A DNA stretch of 64,000 bases from Verrucomicrobiia bacterium (GTDB lineage: Bacteria > Verrucomicrobiota > Verrucomicrobiia > Opitutales > Cerasicoccaceae). A program made the translations under genes and the position numbers. Positions 42,710-51,339 of the stretch are shown in pieces. Location of the stretch: contig JAUIHT010000002.1 of NCBI GenBank assembly GCA_030432235.1, forward strand, positions 1 to 64,000, given 5' to 3'. How positions within the stretch are numbered: position 1 is the stretch's first letter; every line of letters starts with the position of its first letter. A model generated the notes under the pieces. The model made no database searches. It was not told the origin of the DNA and saw nothing but the letters and a program-made list of their open reading frames with translations.

Positions 42710-43759
42710 TCACTGAGCTTTTTGCCGGGCGGCCACAGCGTCGAGTGGGAAGTCCGCCTGCGTACCAAGGGGCAAGTCGATGCGGTCACCGCGTTTGGCC
42801 GACTCGTAGATGGCCAGGTAGAGCTCGGTGGTCTTGAGGGCGTTGTCGACGGACAACTCCGACTCGGGACCGCCTTCCATCCAGTCCAGCAGCGAGTGAG
42901 GAATACGCAGGGACTCCTCGCTGCCGTAGGCCGGCGGGTGCAACCCCGGGATTTCCGTTTCGGTCATGCCGTCGCGGTTGATCACGCGCATGGTTTTCTG
43001 GGTCAGGTGAATGACGCCCTCGCTCCCGAAGACGCTCAACGCGGCATCACCGGGCAGGGCCACGCCGCCGTCGAGTAAGGCGCGGGTGCCGTCGGCGAAG
43101 CAATAATAGCCGAGTGAATGGTCTTCCATGGTATGGCCGTAACGGAACTTCTCACCGCCACAACGTGCCTGCCCCATGACCCACTCCACGGGCTGATCTT
43201 TTGCCCACATGCGAAAGATGTCGTGCCAATGCGTGCCCCACTCCATCTGGTCCCAGTTCCCGATGGAACTGGCGAAAAGCATGGGCGTTCCGATGGCTCC
43301 CGCCTCCAGCAGCGCGCGCACCTTGCGGAACTGCTCCAGCGGGCGGCGGCAGTGGTTGACGATCAGCTTGACGCCGTTTTCAGCACAGAGGTCGCGCATG
43401 TCGCGGGCCTCGTCCATGGACAGCGCGAAGGGCTTCTCGCACCAGATGCCTTTGACACCGCCCTCCACACAGGCCTCGAGTACCTGCGGATGCGACCCGG
43501 CATAGGTGCAAATGCTGACCACCTCCGGTTGTGCCGTGGCAAGCATCTCGCGGATGTTAACGAAGCCGTGCGGCACCTCGAAGTGCGTGCAGAATCTTTT
43601 GAGGTTCTCAGGGTCGAGATCGCAGGCGCCGACGAAGTCTGCGCGCGGGCTGTCGTACCAGTCGGTGCCGTGAGCGTAACCGATGCTATGCGTGCCGAGT
43701 ACGCCGCCGCCTTTGCCGCAACCAACCACGGCCACCTTGTATTTCTTGGATGAGGACAT
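42710..43759 (-). CDS. Gfo/Idh/MocA-family oxidoreductase
   Basis: The 349-residue enzyme has an N-terminal NAD(P)-binding fold (VAVVGCGKGGG, then GACDLDPE) and the family signature CEKPFALSMDEA with EKP at 108-110. The C-terminal alpha/beta domain includes NHCRRPLEQFRKVRALLEAG. These enzymes act on sugars, inositols and amino sugars. The gene overlaps no neighbour but is closely packed between ThuA (12 bases) and the methyltransferase. The set (TIM-barrel isomerase, ThuA, Gfo/Idh) is a familiar sugar-conversion grouping in Verrucomicrobiota and probably handles a 3-keto or inositol-like intermediate. Confidence 0.92.
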   Translation of the reverse strand: MSSSKKYKVAVVGCGKGGGVLGTHSIGYAHGTDWYDSPRADFVGACDLDPENLKRFCTHFEVPHGFVNIREMLATAQPEVVSICTYAGSHPQVLEACVEGGVKGIWCEKPFALSMDEARDMRDLCAENGVKLIVNHCRRPLEQFRKVRALLEAGAIGTPMLFASSIGNWDQMEWGTHWHDIFRMWAKDQPVEWVMGQARCGGEKFRYGHTMEDHSLGYYCFADGTRALLDGGVALPGDAALSVFGSEGVIHLTQKTMRVINRDGMTETEIPGLHPPAYGSEESLRIPHSLLDWMEGGPESELSVDNALKTTELYLAIYESAKRGDRIDLPLGTQADFPLDAVAARQKAQ

Positions 43760-43771
43760 AGCTCGAAAAGG

Positions 43772-44455
43772 TCAGGATTCCAGAAGCCAGCGAATGGCGT
43801 TTTCCCAAATACGCCGGATGGCGGGTGCCTCGAAGGCGCGCAGGTCATGGCCGTTGGCTAGATAAACTGCCTTGCCCGCGCCGGGGAGGCGCCCGCCCTC
43901 TCCGGACAAAATCATGGGGAAGCGCGCACCTTCCATACGGGTCTGCGCATGGACGTCGATGGGCATATCATAAGCAGCCTGGACGTTCACGTAAACCTCG
44001 TCACGGACGACGAAGGGCTCGATGCCCTCGTTGAGCGGGTGCTTGTCGTCGGTCGGCTCGACCGCCACGAGGCGATTGCCGACGTCGTGGTTACTCAGCT
44101 TCCAGCGGAAGTAAAACCCGAGCAAGTTGCCGAACTCCGGCCAATCCGGATAGCTGGCCACGCCACCATGGAAGCCCAACACCGGTCGGCCCGAGCCCAC
44201 GTAGTCACGCAGGCTCTGCTTGCGCGCATCGTCGAGCGGCTCGTAGGTCAAGCTACCCGCCCAGTCGTTGCTCATGCCGGGCCAGTGCAGCCCCATGACC
44301 GCAAGCAGGTCGACGGCGTCGAGGTCGTCGAAGGCGGGCGCGCCCTCGACGATTTCGCACTGATAGTCCGGCCCGAGCCAGCCCGCGATCATTTTGGCCT
44401 GATCAGTAGTAGGATGGAAAGCGGGGCCACCGGTAAAGAAGCGGATGTTTTTCAT
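43772..44455 (-). CDS. ThuA-like glutamine-amidotransferase-fold protein
   Basis: The 227-residue protein fits the ThuA family: FTGGPAFHPTTDQAKM at the start, DAVDLLAVMGLHWPGM, LRDYVGSGRPVLGFHGGVAS in place of the nucleophile elbow, then PLNEGIEPFVVRDEVY and a final GHDLRAFEAPAIRRIWENAIRWL. In Rhizobiales ThuA, with ThuB (a Gfo/Idh enzyme), is linked to trehalose use by way of 3-keto sugars. Here it also adjoins a Gfo/Idh gene. Direct enzymatic function in this family is not well established. Confidence 0.9.
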   Translation of the reverse strand: MKNIRFFTGGPAFHPTTDQAKMIAGWLGPDYQCEIVEGAPAFDDLDAVDLLAVMGLHWPGMSNDWAGSLTYEPLDDARKQSLRDYVGSGRPVLGFHGGVASYPDWPEFGNLLGFYFRWKLSNHDVGNRLVAVEPTDDKHPLNEGIEPFVVRDEVYVNVQAAYDMPIDVHAQTRMEGARFPMILSGEGGRLPGAGKAVYLANGHDLRAFEAPAIRRIWENAIRWLLES

Positions 44456-44476
44456 GGGGTTCCTTTCAAAAAAGAG

Positions 44477-45304
44477 TCAGTCCAGCAACGGCTTGAGGTG
44501 CGCGAGACTGCGCTCGGCCTGATCCACCGTGCCGCACTCGACCGACATGACGATGTCGCGCGGCGCGCGGCGGCACAGCTCTACGATGCGCGCCCAATCG
44601 ATAACGCCCTCGCCGCAGGCACAACCCACCGGCGTGCCCGTGACATGCCCGCGCTCGGCGTCGGACTGGCTGTGTGGGATGTCCTTGGCGTGCACATGGA
44701 CAAGGCCGTCGAGGAGCGACTCCAGCCAGTCATAGGGGTCGTGCCCGCAAAGGTAACTGTTGCCGGTGTCGAAGTTGTAACCGATGGACGGGCTGTCCAC
44801 CAGCTGGTAAATTTTTTTCAGGCCTTCGGGATTCTTGCTGTACTGACGATGCGACTCCAACCCAATGAGAATGCCGCGCGGCTCGGCCACCTTGGCTCCC
44901 TCCATCAGACTGTAGCGGATAAGCGTGTAGTCCTCCTCCTCAGATGTCCACTCCGCCTTGTAGCCCTCGGAGGTGTTAATGACCGGCGCGCCGCACTCAG
45001 CAGCAAAACGCGCGGCCTGCTTGAGGTACTCCACTGCAATCTCCGGCTTGCACAACTGGCAGTGCGATGAAAGCCCGGAAAGCTTGACTCCATAATGCTC
45101 GCAGACCCGTTTGATGCGCAGGGGATCGTCCAGCATGGAAACGCTGTGGAAGTACCGTGCCTCACTGAGAAGCTCGCGTCCCCAGTGCACCATGGGCTCC
45201 ACGTATTCGTAACCGAGCCGGGCGGCGGTTTCCACGCCCCACTCGAAGGACTTGTCCGCGTGGCGGACGAATTCCAGATTCACGCCGAGAGATACTTTTG
45301 CCAT
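44477..45304 (-). CDS. sugar phosphate isomerase/epimerase-like TIM-barrel protein
   Basis: The 275-residue protein is of the xylose isomerase-like (AP endonuclease 2) superfamily. It has the beta/alpha pattern and metal-ligand-type residues in GILIGLESHRQYS (Glu), NFDTGNSYLCGHDP (Asp), VHVHAKDIPHSQ (His) and IVMSVECGT (Glu). Such proteins isomerise or dehydrate keto sugars or inosose intermediates. It heads the operon with ThuA, Gfo/Idh and the methyltransferase and is divergent from an AraC regulator, which likely controls it from the 85-base shared gap. Confidence 0.9.
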   Translation of the reverse strand: MAKVSLGVNLEFVRHADKSFEWGVETAARLGYEYVEPMVHWGRELLSEARYFHSVSMLDDPLRIKRVCEHYGVKLSGLSSHCQLCKPEIAVEYLKQAARFAAECGAPVINTSEGYKAEWTSEEEDYTLIRYSLMEGAKVAEPRGILIGLESHRQYSKNPEGLKKIYQLVDSPSIGYNFDTGNSYLCGHDPYDWLESLLDGLVHVHAKDIPHSQSDAERGHVTGTPVGCACGEGVIDWARIVELCRRAPRDIVMSVECGTVDQAERSLAHLKPLLD

Positions 45305-45388
45305 GACACATATCGGACAAGAAGCGTTCTACGGGGTCGAGACTTGCCAGTGGCCATCTTTCACTATTACTGGTATTTATTTTGCATC

Positions 45389-46198
45389 ATGAGCTCATCC
45401 ACTCTTGAAGAGAATATGCCTATCTGGCAGCTCCCGCTCGGCAAACCGCCGGACATCACCTACACCGGTGTGGGCAGCCACGGGCATGAAAAAACCTCCC
45501 GGCGCTACTGCCTGGACGGGGTGTGGTCGGTGCACCTGCACCGCTACGACGGCTGGCTGGAGCTCGACGACGCACGCTACCCGCTGCACGACGGCGCGGT
45601 CACATTGGTGCCGCCCGGCACGCCCTTCCGCCATATTTGGCGTCATCCCGGCTCGGTGCATTTCTTCAGTCTGTTTCGCGTTTCTAAAAAAGCCACCACG
45701 ACGAGCCTGCCTTTGCTGCAGGATTTGGGCGAAGACACCCCCTTGTGCTTCGATGAACTCGGCGAAGCGGCCGGCCGGTTCTTTAGTGAGCCAGCGCGGG
45801 CCGTCGCGGCAGTCTGGCAATTTCTGTGGCGCCTGAAGGACAAAGCGGAGGCCAGGCAGGTCGCCGTGGGAACGGAAGAAGAACGCCGCCTCGCCGCCTG
45901 CCTGAAACTCATCGAGGAACGCATCGGCGAGCGCTCGGCATTGGGGGACATCGCCACGGAGGTCGGCCTGACCCGTAACCAGATGATACGCCTCTTCAAG
46001 CGCCGACTCGGGATAAGTCCGCTCGACCACCTCATGGCCCGCCGCTGGGAGCGCGCTCACGCCCTGCTAACCTCCACCCCGCTGCCACCCAAGCACATCG
46101 CCATCGACCTGGGCTTCGGCGACTTGAGCCATTTCAACAAGTTTGTACGGCAGCGCGGCGGCAAATCCCCTCGCCGCCTCCGTGAGGAGGGACTGTAG
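45389..46198 (+). CDS. AraC-family transcriptional regulator
   Basis: The protein is 269 residues from ATG 45389. An ATG at 45416 is possible and has a better upstream GAAGAGA. The N-terminal half is a cupin-like sensor (WSVHLHRYDGWLELDDARYP, VTLVPPGTPFRHIW). The C-terminal part has two helix-turn-helix units: ALGDIATEVGLTRNQMIRLF and HIAIDLGFGDLSHFNKFVRQ followed by GKSPRRLRE. It is divergent from the isomerase operon and probably activates it in response to a sugar. The frame extends far upstream to 45095 across the divergent gene, but that part is not plausible coding. Confidence 0.92.
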   Translation: MSSSTLEENMPIWQLPLGKPPDITYTGVGSHGHEKTSRRYCLDGVWSVHLHRYDGWLELDDARYPLHDGAVTLVPPGTPFRHIWRHPGSVHFFSLFRVSKKATTTSLPLLQDLGEDTPLCFDELGEAAGRFFSEPARAVAAVWQFLWRLKDKAEARQVAVGTEEERRLAACLKLIEERIGERSALGDIATEVGLTRNQMIRLFKRRLGISPLDHLMARRWERAHALLTSTPLPPKHIAIDLGFGDLSHFNKFVRQRGGKSPRRLREEGL

Positions 46199-46205
46199 TC
46201 GCCTA

Positions 46206-46242
46206 TTTTTAGCTTTCAGCTTGGTGCTTTCAGCTTTTAGCT
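46206..46242. repeat. AGCTTTCAGCTTTT-type short repeat before purB
   Basis: Imperfect copies of AGCTTTCAGC/AGCTTTTAGC in tandem (TTAGCTTTCAGCTTGG, GCTTTCAGCTTTTAGCTA). Related words occur on both sides of the gap after purB (47686-47797). Confidence 0.6.
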
Positions 46243-46252
46243 ACTCCCCCTC

Positions 46253-47677
46253 ATGGAAGCTTTACCCAATGTTCTGGCGCAGCGTTATGCGTCTGATGCG
46301 ATGAACGCGATTTGGTCCCCCGAGGGACGTATCGTGGCCGAGCGCGAGCTGTGGATTGCCGTGCTGAAGGCTCAACGGGACCTCGGCGTCGCGGTGCCCA
46401 AGGGCGCCATCGAGAAGTTCGAGGCGGTCAAGGACCAGGTGAACCTGGCCAGCATCGCCGAGCGCGAGCGCATCACCCGCCACGACGTCAAGGCGCGCAT
46501 CGAGGAGTTCTGCGACCTCGCCGGGGCCGAGGGCGTCCACCAGGGCATGACCTCCCGCGACCTGACAGAGAACGTCGAGCAGTTGCTCGTGCTCCGCGCG
46601 CTGGAGCTGACCCGCGAAAAGGGCGCCGCCGCCCTCGCCGCGCTGAGCCGCCGCGCCGAGCAGTACAAGGACTTGGCCATCACGGCCCGCACGCACAACG
46701 TTGCCGCGCAGGCCACCACCTACGGCCGCCGCCTCGCGATGTTCGGGGAAGAACTCCTGCTCGGCTGGGAGGCCCTGGACCGCTTTATCGACAACTACCC
46801 GGCGCGCGGCCTCAAGGGCGCAGTCGGCACCCAGCTCGACCCGCTGAACTTGCTAGGAGGTGACGTCGGAAAAGTGGCTGAACTGGAAAAGCGTTTTGCC
46901 ACCCACCTCGGCTTCGAGAAGGTCCTCGACGCCCCGGGGCAGGTCTACCCACGCAGCATCGACTTCGGCTGCATCAGCGCCCTCTACCAGTTGGCCAGCG
47001 GCCCGGCCTCTTTCGCCCGTACCCTGCGCCTCATGGCCGGCCACGAGCTAGCCTCGGAGGGCTTCCTCCCCGGGCAGGTCGGCTCCTCCGCCATGCCGCA
47101 CAAGATGAACAGCCGCTCCTGCGAGCGCGTAGACGGTTTTCATCTTATCATTCGGGGGCATCTCACGATGGCCGCCGGACTGGCTGGCGACCAGTGGAAC
47201 GAGGGCGACGTCTCCTGCTCCGTCGTGCGCCGCGTGGCCCTGCCGGACAGCTTCCTCGCCATCGACGGCCTCTTTGAAACCCTTCTGACCGTCTTCGGCC
47301 AGATGGAAGCCAACCCCGCCGTCATCGCGCAGGAAAACGCGCACTACCTGCCCTTCCTTTTGACCACCACAGTGCTCATGGCCGCCGTCAAGGCCGGTGC
47401 CGGACGCGAGACCGCGCATGAGGTCATCAAGGAGCACGCCGTCGCCACCGCGCGGGACATCCGCTCGGGCAACACCAAGGACAACGACCTCTTCACCCGC
47501 CTCGCCAACGATGACCGCCTGCCGCTCGACCAGGCAGCGCTGGACAAGATTTTGGAAAATGGCGCCAAGGCCACCGGCATGGCCGCCGCCCAGACCGACG
47601 CCTTCGTTGGCCGCGTGGAGCAAGTTCTCAAGCGCTTCCCCGACGCCAAGGATTACCAGCCAGGCGCGATTTTGTAA
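46253..47677 (+). CDS. purB: adenylosuccinate lyase
   Basis: This 474-residue member of the fumarase/aspartase superfamily catalyses two steps of purine synthesis (SAICAR to AICAR and adenylosuccinate to AMP). The family signature GSSAMPHKMN is at 277-286; the residue after is Ser where many have Pro. TSRDLTENVEQL and TARTHNVAAQATTYGRRLAM carry the other conserved active-site segments. The length matches the longer, eukaryote-like PurB type. No other pur genes are nearby. The start at 46253 follows a run of short AGCTTT repeats. Confidence 0.94.
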   Translation: MEALPNVLAQRYASDAMNAIWSPEGRIVAERELWIAVLKAQRDLGVAVPKGAIEKFEAVKDQVNLASIAERERITRHDVKARIEEFCDLAGAEGVHQGMTSRDLTENVEQLLVLRALELTREKGAAALAALSRRAEQYKDLAITARTHNVAAQATTYGRRLAMFGEELLLGWEALDRFIDNYPARGLKGAVGTQLDPLNLLGGDVGKVAELEKRFATHLGFEKVLDAPGQVYPRSIDFGCISALYQLASGPASFARTLRLMAGHELASEGFLPGQVGSSAMPHKMNSRSCERVDGFHLIIRGHLTMAAGLAGDQWNEGDVSCSVVRRVALPDSFLAIDGLFETLLTVFGQMEANPAVIAQENAHYLPFLLTTTVLMAAVKAGAGRETAHEVIKEHAVATARDIRSGNTKDNDLFTRLANDDRLPLDQAALDKILENGAKATGMAAAQTDAFVGRVEQVLKRFPDAKDYQPGAIL

Positions 47678-47685
47678 GCGAGCTT

Positions 47686-47797
47686 AAAGCGAAAAGCTTA
47701 AAGCCCAAAGCGGGATACTCCTTAACGGGTATCAAATAGAAATAACATACCAATGTCCCTCTTTGCTTTAAGCTTTTAGCTTTCGACTTTCCGCTTC
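47686..47797. repeat. inverted AGCTTAAAGC/GCTTTAAGCT repeats
   Basis: AGCTTAAAGCGAAAAGCTTA (from 47692, similar words to 47712) is mirrored by GCTTTAAGCTTTTAGCTTTC (from 47764). They lie between purB and the next gene and could form a hairpin at the end of the purB transcript. Confidence 0.55.
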
Positions 47798-47801
47798 TCC
47801 C

Positions 47802-48311
47802 ATGATTCCCACCCTCATCCTGCGGCACCCGAAGGAGCGCTTGTCGAAGTGCAGCCTGGAGCCCTTGCGTGAACGCAATGACTTGGTCTTCGTCAAAGCG
47901 ACCGAGCGTGTGGTCATTGATGTCACAGGCTTCATCCTGCTGGCCGTCGACGCTCCGGCGCTCTCGCCCGAGGATGCCCTGGTCGGCGAGACGGAGGCCA
48001 AAGCTTTGCGTGAGAAAGTTACTTTGCAAGGCTTACCCTTCAACGGGCAGCGCCCCCTGCTGCTGCTGGACTCCACCTGGCGCTTGTTGTATCAACTCGA
48101 AGCCTGCCTGCGCGGCACGCCCATACGGAGAAGCTTGTCCGGAGGCATCACCACCGCCTACCCCCGCGTGAGCAAAATCGCGGAAGACCCTGCCGCCGGG
48201 CTGGCGTCCGTCGAGGCCCTTTACCTCGCCCGCAAACTCCTCGGCGACGACAACCCGACCCTGCTGGCACACTACCACTGGCGCGACGCCTTCCTAGCGC
48301 AGTTGGCATAG
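47802..48311 (+). CDS. Tsr3/DTW-like RNA aminocarboxypropyltransferase candidate
   Basis: The 169-residue protein's middle ([20 protein letters not shown], then [25 protein letters not shown]) resembles the core of the TDD superfamily (DTW-domain enzymes such as TapT, and Tsr3). Those transfer the 3-amino-3-carboxypropyl group of AdoMet to uridine in RNA. The D-x-TW word and the late (L)ASVEAL block are the supporting points. The N-terminal part ([20 protein letters not shown]) is also in style with the family. The call is by motif only. An unknown family is the alternative. Confidence 0.6.
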   Translation: MIPTLILRHPKERLSKCSLEPLRERNDLVFVKATERVVIDVTGFILLAVDAPALSPEDALVGETEAKALREKVTLQGLPFNGQRPLLLLDSTWRLLYQLEACLRGTPIRRSLSGGITTAYPRVSKIAEDPAAGLASVEALYLARKLLGDDNPTLLAHYHWRDAFLAQLA

Positions 48312-48366
48312 TCACAGCGCACTGCGTGATATTGACAAATACTGGACGCGGGTAAAAACTTCGCGA

Positions 48367-50532
48367 ATGCGCTCTCTCGTTATCGTTCCCATTGCCATCG
48401 GCTGCCTGGCTATCGGCTTCGCTGTCGGGTATTATGCCAAGCCCGACGCGCCGAGTGCCACTTCGGCGAATCCGTCATACTCTTCCACCACTCAAAGAGT
48501 AAGCACCTCATCATCCAAACTGCCTGCCAGGGACGTCGATGAGCTTATCCAGCGTGCGGACGAACGACCATCCATCAGCGGGCTCGTGGAGGTCCTCACC
48601 ATCGCCAACACGATGGGACCGGAGGAAATCCGCGTGACGATTCAGCAGATGAAGGAGGACGAGGCCACCGGGGCTTACACGCATTGGATTTTCAGCGGTC
48701 TCATGACACGCTGGACGGAGCTCGACCCCCAATCGGCTTTGGATTTCGCCGTAGAACCTGACGACGATGGCAACCCGGACTACGGCAAACTCTCCACCGT
48801 CATTACGATCTGGACGGAAACCGACCAGGATGGCGCTTTGGCTGCCATCGATCGCATTCAGGAGGAAAAAGCGCGCAAGATAGCGGAAAGCATTTTTGTC
48901 AACTCCATCGCCAAAGACGACCCCGAGCTGGCCCTTAGCATGTTGGACCTCACCGACGAACAGGCGCGCTATCGGCTCCAGGGCATCTTCAGTAACTGGG
49001 CCAAGAAAGATCCCGCCGCCGCCCTCACCGCCATCAACGATCTGGACAGTACTGAAAACCGGCAAATGGCTCTGCACGGCTATTTTAACTACATGGCCCA
49101 GGAAAACCCGGCCCAGGCCGCCCAGGAGGCGCTCCACAACCTGGACCAGGAGCAGGTTCCGCGCACTTTCAGCACCATCCTGCAGCAATGGGCATCCAAG
49201 GATATCGATGGAGCCCTGTCCTTTATCGCCTCCATTGATGACCTCATGCTGCGCCGTAAAATCATGAGCAACGCCTCCTGGTCTTTGACGCGGGAGCATC
49301 CGGAAAAGGTTTTTTTCTGGGGCCAGCAGAATCTGGATAGCCAGACGTTCGGGCAAATTCGTTCCTCTGTCCTCTCACAGATGGCACGCAAGGACCCCCA
49401 TCAGGCGATTCAGTTCGCACAGAACAATCTGGGTGCGCAGGATTTCAAGGATTCTCTGTCCAGCATCATACAGACATGGGCACGCGAGGACCTCGACGCC
49501 ACCTTGGCTTACGTTTCTTCAATCGATGATGCACAGATCCGCAGCCGGATTGCCCAAAACATGATTTGGACCATATCCGAGAAAGACCCGGAGAAGGCCT
49601 TTAGCTGGACTATAGAAAATATGCAGGGCAGCCAACTGCGCCACGCCAGCAGTCAAATGATCCGCAAGGTCGCCGAAAAGGACCCGAAACGTGCCGCCGA
49701 GTTGGTCCAGCAATTACCCTACGGCGAGGCGTATTCGAATTCCGTTTCTACTCTGGCATCCGCCTGGACTCAAACCGATCCCCAGGCTGCCATCCAGTGG
49801 ATTTACTCTCTCCCTCAAGGGCCGGATCGCACGAACGCTTTTAACAACTTCGCCTCCAGCTATGCCCGGGAGAATCCCGAGCTGGCCCTTACCTACGCCC
49901 AGCAGTTCCCCGACGGCGAAGAGAAAACCAAGCTGATTGTCGAGGTTGCCGAGGCCAAGGTCGAGCAGGACCCTATTGCCGCCATGCAGTGGACAAATAC
50001 CCTCGCCGATGAAAAGCTGCGCGAGCAAACGCAATACAACGCCCTGAGACGCTGGGGCTCGACGGATACCGCCGCCGCCGTGCAATTCCTCATGCAAAAC
50101 CCGCAACTGAAGCTGGACGACAACCAGTACCGCAACCTCGCCCGCAGCATGGCTTACCAGAACCCCGCCATCGCGGCCAACTGGACCCTGTCACTGGAAG
50201 GCAATGCCCAGAAGCGCGCTGTCGATGTCCTCACGGAGCAGTGGCTGCGCCAGGACACCTACGCGGCCTCCGAATGGATCGCGCAGTTGCCCGAAGGCGA
50301 TGCCCGACAGGAGTCTTTGAAGAATCTGGTCAACGCCGTCTACCGCAGCGAGCCCGATGCTGCCTTCGACTGGGCTCTGGCCATTGAAAACGCGGACTCG
50401 CGCAAGAAAGCCACCGAGCGCGTGGTAAAAGAGTGGAAGAAGCGCGACCAGAACGGCGCCTGGCAAACGGTCAACGCCAGCAGCCTGCCTCTGGACGAAC
50501 GAGAAGCACTGCTCAATATGCTCAAGGACTAG
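48367..50532 (+). CDS. membrane-anchored helical-repeat protein
   Basis: The 721-residue protein has an N-terminal membrane segment (VIVPIAIGCLAIGFAVGYYA), a short Ser/Thr linker, then a solenoid of about 18 helical repeats. Each contains a W..(K/T)DPxAAL pattern (for example WAKKDPAAALTAINDLDS, WTQTDPQAAIQWIYSLPQ). The repeats are about 33-36 residues and TPR/SEL1-like. No catalytic motif is seen. It probably acts as a periplasmic or cell-surface scaffold for protein contacts. It is monocistronic, with a terminator about 90 bases after the stop. Confidence 0.85.
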   Translation: MRSLVIVPIAIGCLAIGFAVGYYAKPDAPSATSANPSYSSTTQRVSTSSSKLPARDVDELIQRADERPSISGLVEVLTIANTMGPEEIRVTIQQMKEDEATGAYTHWIFSGLMTRWTELDPQSALDFAVEPDDDGNPDYGKLSTVITIWTETDQDGALAAIDRIQEEKARKIAESIFVNSIAKDDPELALSMLDLTDEQARYRLQGIFSNWAKKDPAAALTAINDLDSTENRQMALHGYFNYMAQENPAQAAQEALHNLDQEQVPRTFSTILQQWASKDIDGALSFIASIDDLMLRRKIMSNASWSLTREHPEKVFFWGQQNLDSQTFGQIRSSVLSQMARKDPHQAIQFAQNNLGAQDFKDSLSSIIQTWAREDLDATLAYVSSIDDAQIRSRIAQNMIWTISEKDPEKAFSWTIENMQGSQLRHASSQMIRKVAEKDPKRAAELVQQLPYGEAYSNSVSTLASAWTQTDPQAAIQWIYSLPQGPDRTNAFNNFASSYARENPELALTYAQQFPDGEEKTKLIVEVAEAKVEQDPIAAMQWTNTLADEKLREQTQYNALRRWGSTDTAAAVQFLMQNPQLKLDDNQYRNLARSMAYQNPAIAANWTLSLEGNAQKRAVDVLTEQWLRQDTYAASEWIAQLPEGDARQESLKNLVNAVYRSEPDAAFDWALAIENADSRKKATERVVKEWKKRDQNGAWQTVNASSLPLDEREALLNMLKD

Positions 50533-50619
50533 CCGTTTTCGCCTCCACGGAGGGACCAGGAAAAACTTTGAGGCTTGCTTTTCGGGCACTTCCTGCTAGT
50601 CTTTTCTCAATAAAAATAC

Positions 50620-50639
50620 AGCCGCCATCGCGGCTTTTT
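50620..50639 (+). terminator. rho-independent terminator after the helical-repeat gene
   Basis: AGCCGC (50620-50625), loop CATC, GCGGCT (50630-50635) and a run of T to 50639. It lies 40 bases before the HAD gene, which therefore needs its own promoter or reads from leakage. Confidence 0.75.
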
Positions 50640-50680
50640 GGGGCCTTCACCCCAGTCACCTGTCTTCAACCTGTCCGAAT

Positions 50681-51166
50681 ATGTCCACTCCTTCCATAAC
50701 AGAAGGCGAGCATGCTGATGCTCCCGAAACGGAAGAACAAAACACCCCCTGGATCGGGGTAGATTTGGACGGCACCCTGGCCAAGTTCGGCATGTGGAGC
50801 GGCTTCAGCCATATCGGCAAGCCCGTCAAGCCCATGCTTGAGCGTGTGCGCAAATGGCAGGCAGAAGGCTACCGCGTTAAAATTTTCACCGCCCGCGCCT
50901 CAATCCCTGAGGCAATACCCCCGATACAAAAGTGGTTGAAAAAGCACAAACTGGGAGACCTGGAAATCACCAACAAGAAAGACTTCTCGCTGGTGGAAAT
51001 CTGGGATGACCGGTGTGTTCATGTCGTTGCCAATACCGGACGGCCCATGCGTAGCCCCTCAGTCATGGCCCGCCCCAAAGCCCCGCTCCTGGAAGAGGCG
51101 TTTCCCCACGAAAATCGCCCTACCCTGGCCCCCAAATCGTTCACACAATCACAAGCAACTGCATGA
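50681..51166 (+). CDS. HAD-superfamily hydrolase-like protein
   Basis: The 161-residue small HAD protein has motif I GVDLDGTLAKF (nucleophile D28, D30), motif II IFTARAS, a lysine in the NKKDFSL region and the acidic motif EIWDDRC. It has the short layout of phage- and host-encoded HADs without a cap domain. The reaction is probably a phosphatase step; the substrate is unknown. The stop overlaps the start of the small lipoprotein gene (ATGA). Confidence 0.85.
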   Translation: MSTPSITEGEHADAPETEEQNTPWIGVDLDGTLAKFGMWSGFSHIGKPVKPMLERVRKWQAEGYRVKIFTARASIPEAIPPIQKWLKKHKLGDLEITNKKDFSLVEIWDDRCVHVVANTGRPMRSPSVMARPKAPLLEEAFPHENRPTLAPKSFTQSQATA

Positions 51167-51324
51167 AACATATATCGGGACAGAACACACTTTTGGCAGT
51201 CTCACTTATCGTAGTCTTCGCCATTAGTGGCTGCTTTTTTAAGAGCGCCGGGGAAAAGGACACGGCCACCGAACAGTCGACGCCAAACGTGGTGCACAGC
51301 ACACAGGTGGCGACGGTCAAGTAG
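51163..51324 (+). CDS. small lipoprotein
   Basis: The reading frame of 53 codons overlaps the end of the HAD gene by an ATGA junction. It encodes a signal (LLAVSLIVVFA) with the lipobox ISGC, so Cys24 would be lipidated, leaving a mature peptide of 30 residues (CFFKSAGEKDTATEQS...). The polar tail has no known domain. Translational coupling and a clean lipobox support a real gene despite the size. Confidence 0.65.
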   Translation: MKHISGQNTLLAVSLIVVFAISGCFFKSAGEKDTATEQSTPNVVHSTQVATVK

Positions 51325-51339
51325 GCGCCAGCGTAGAAG

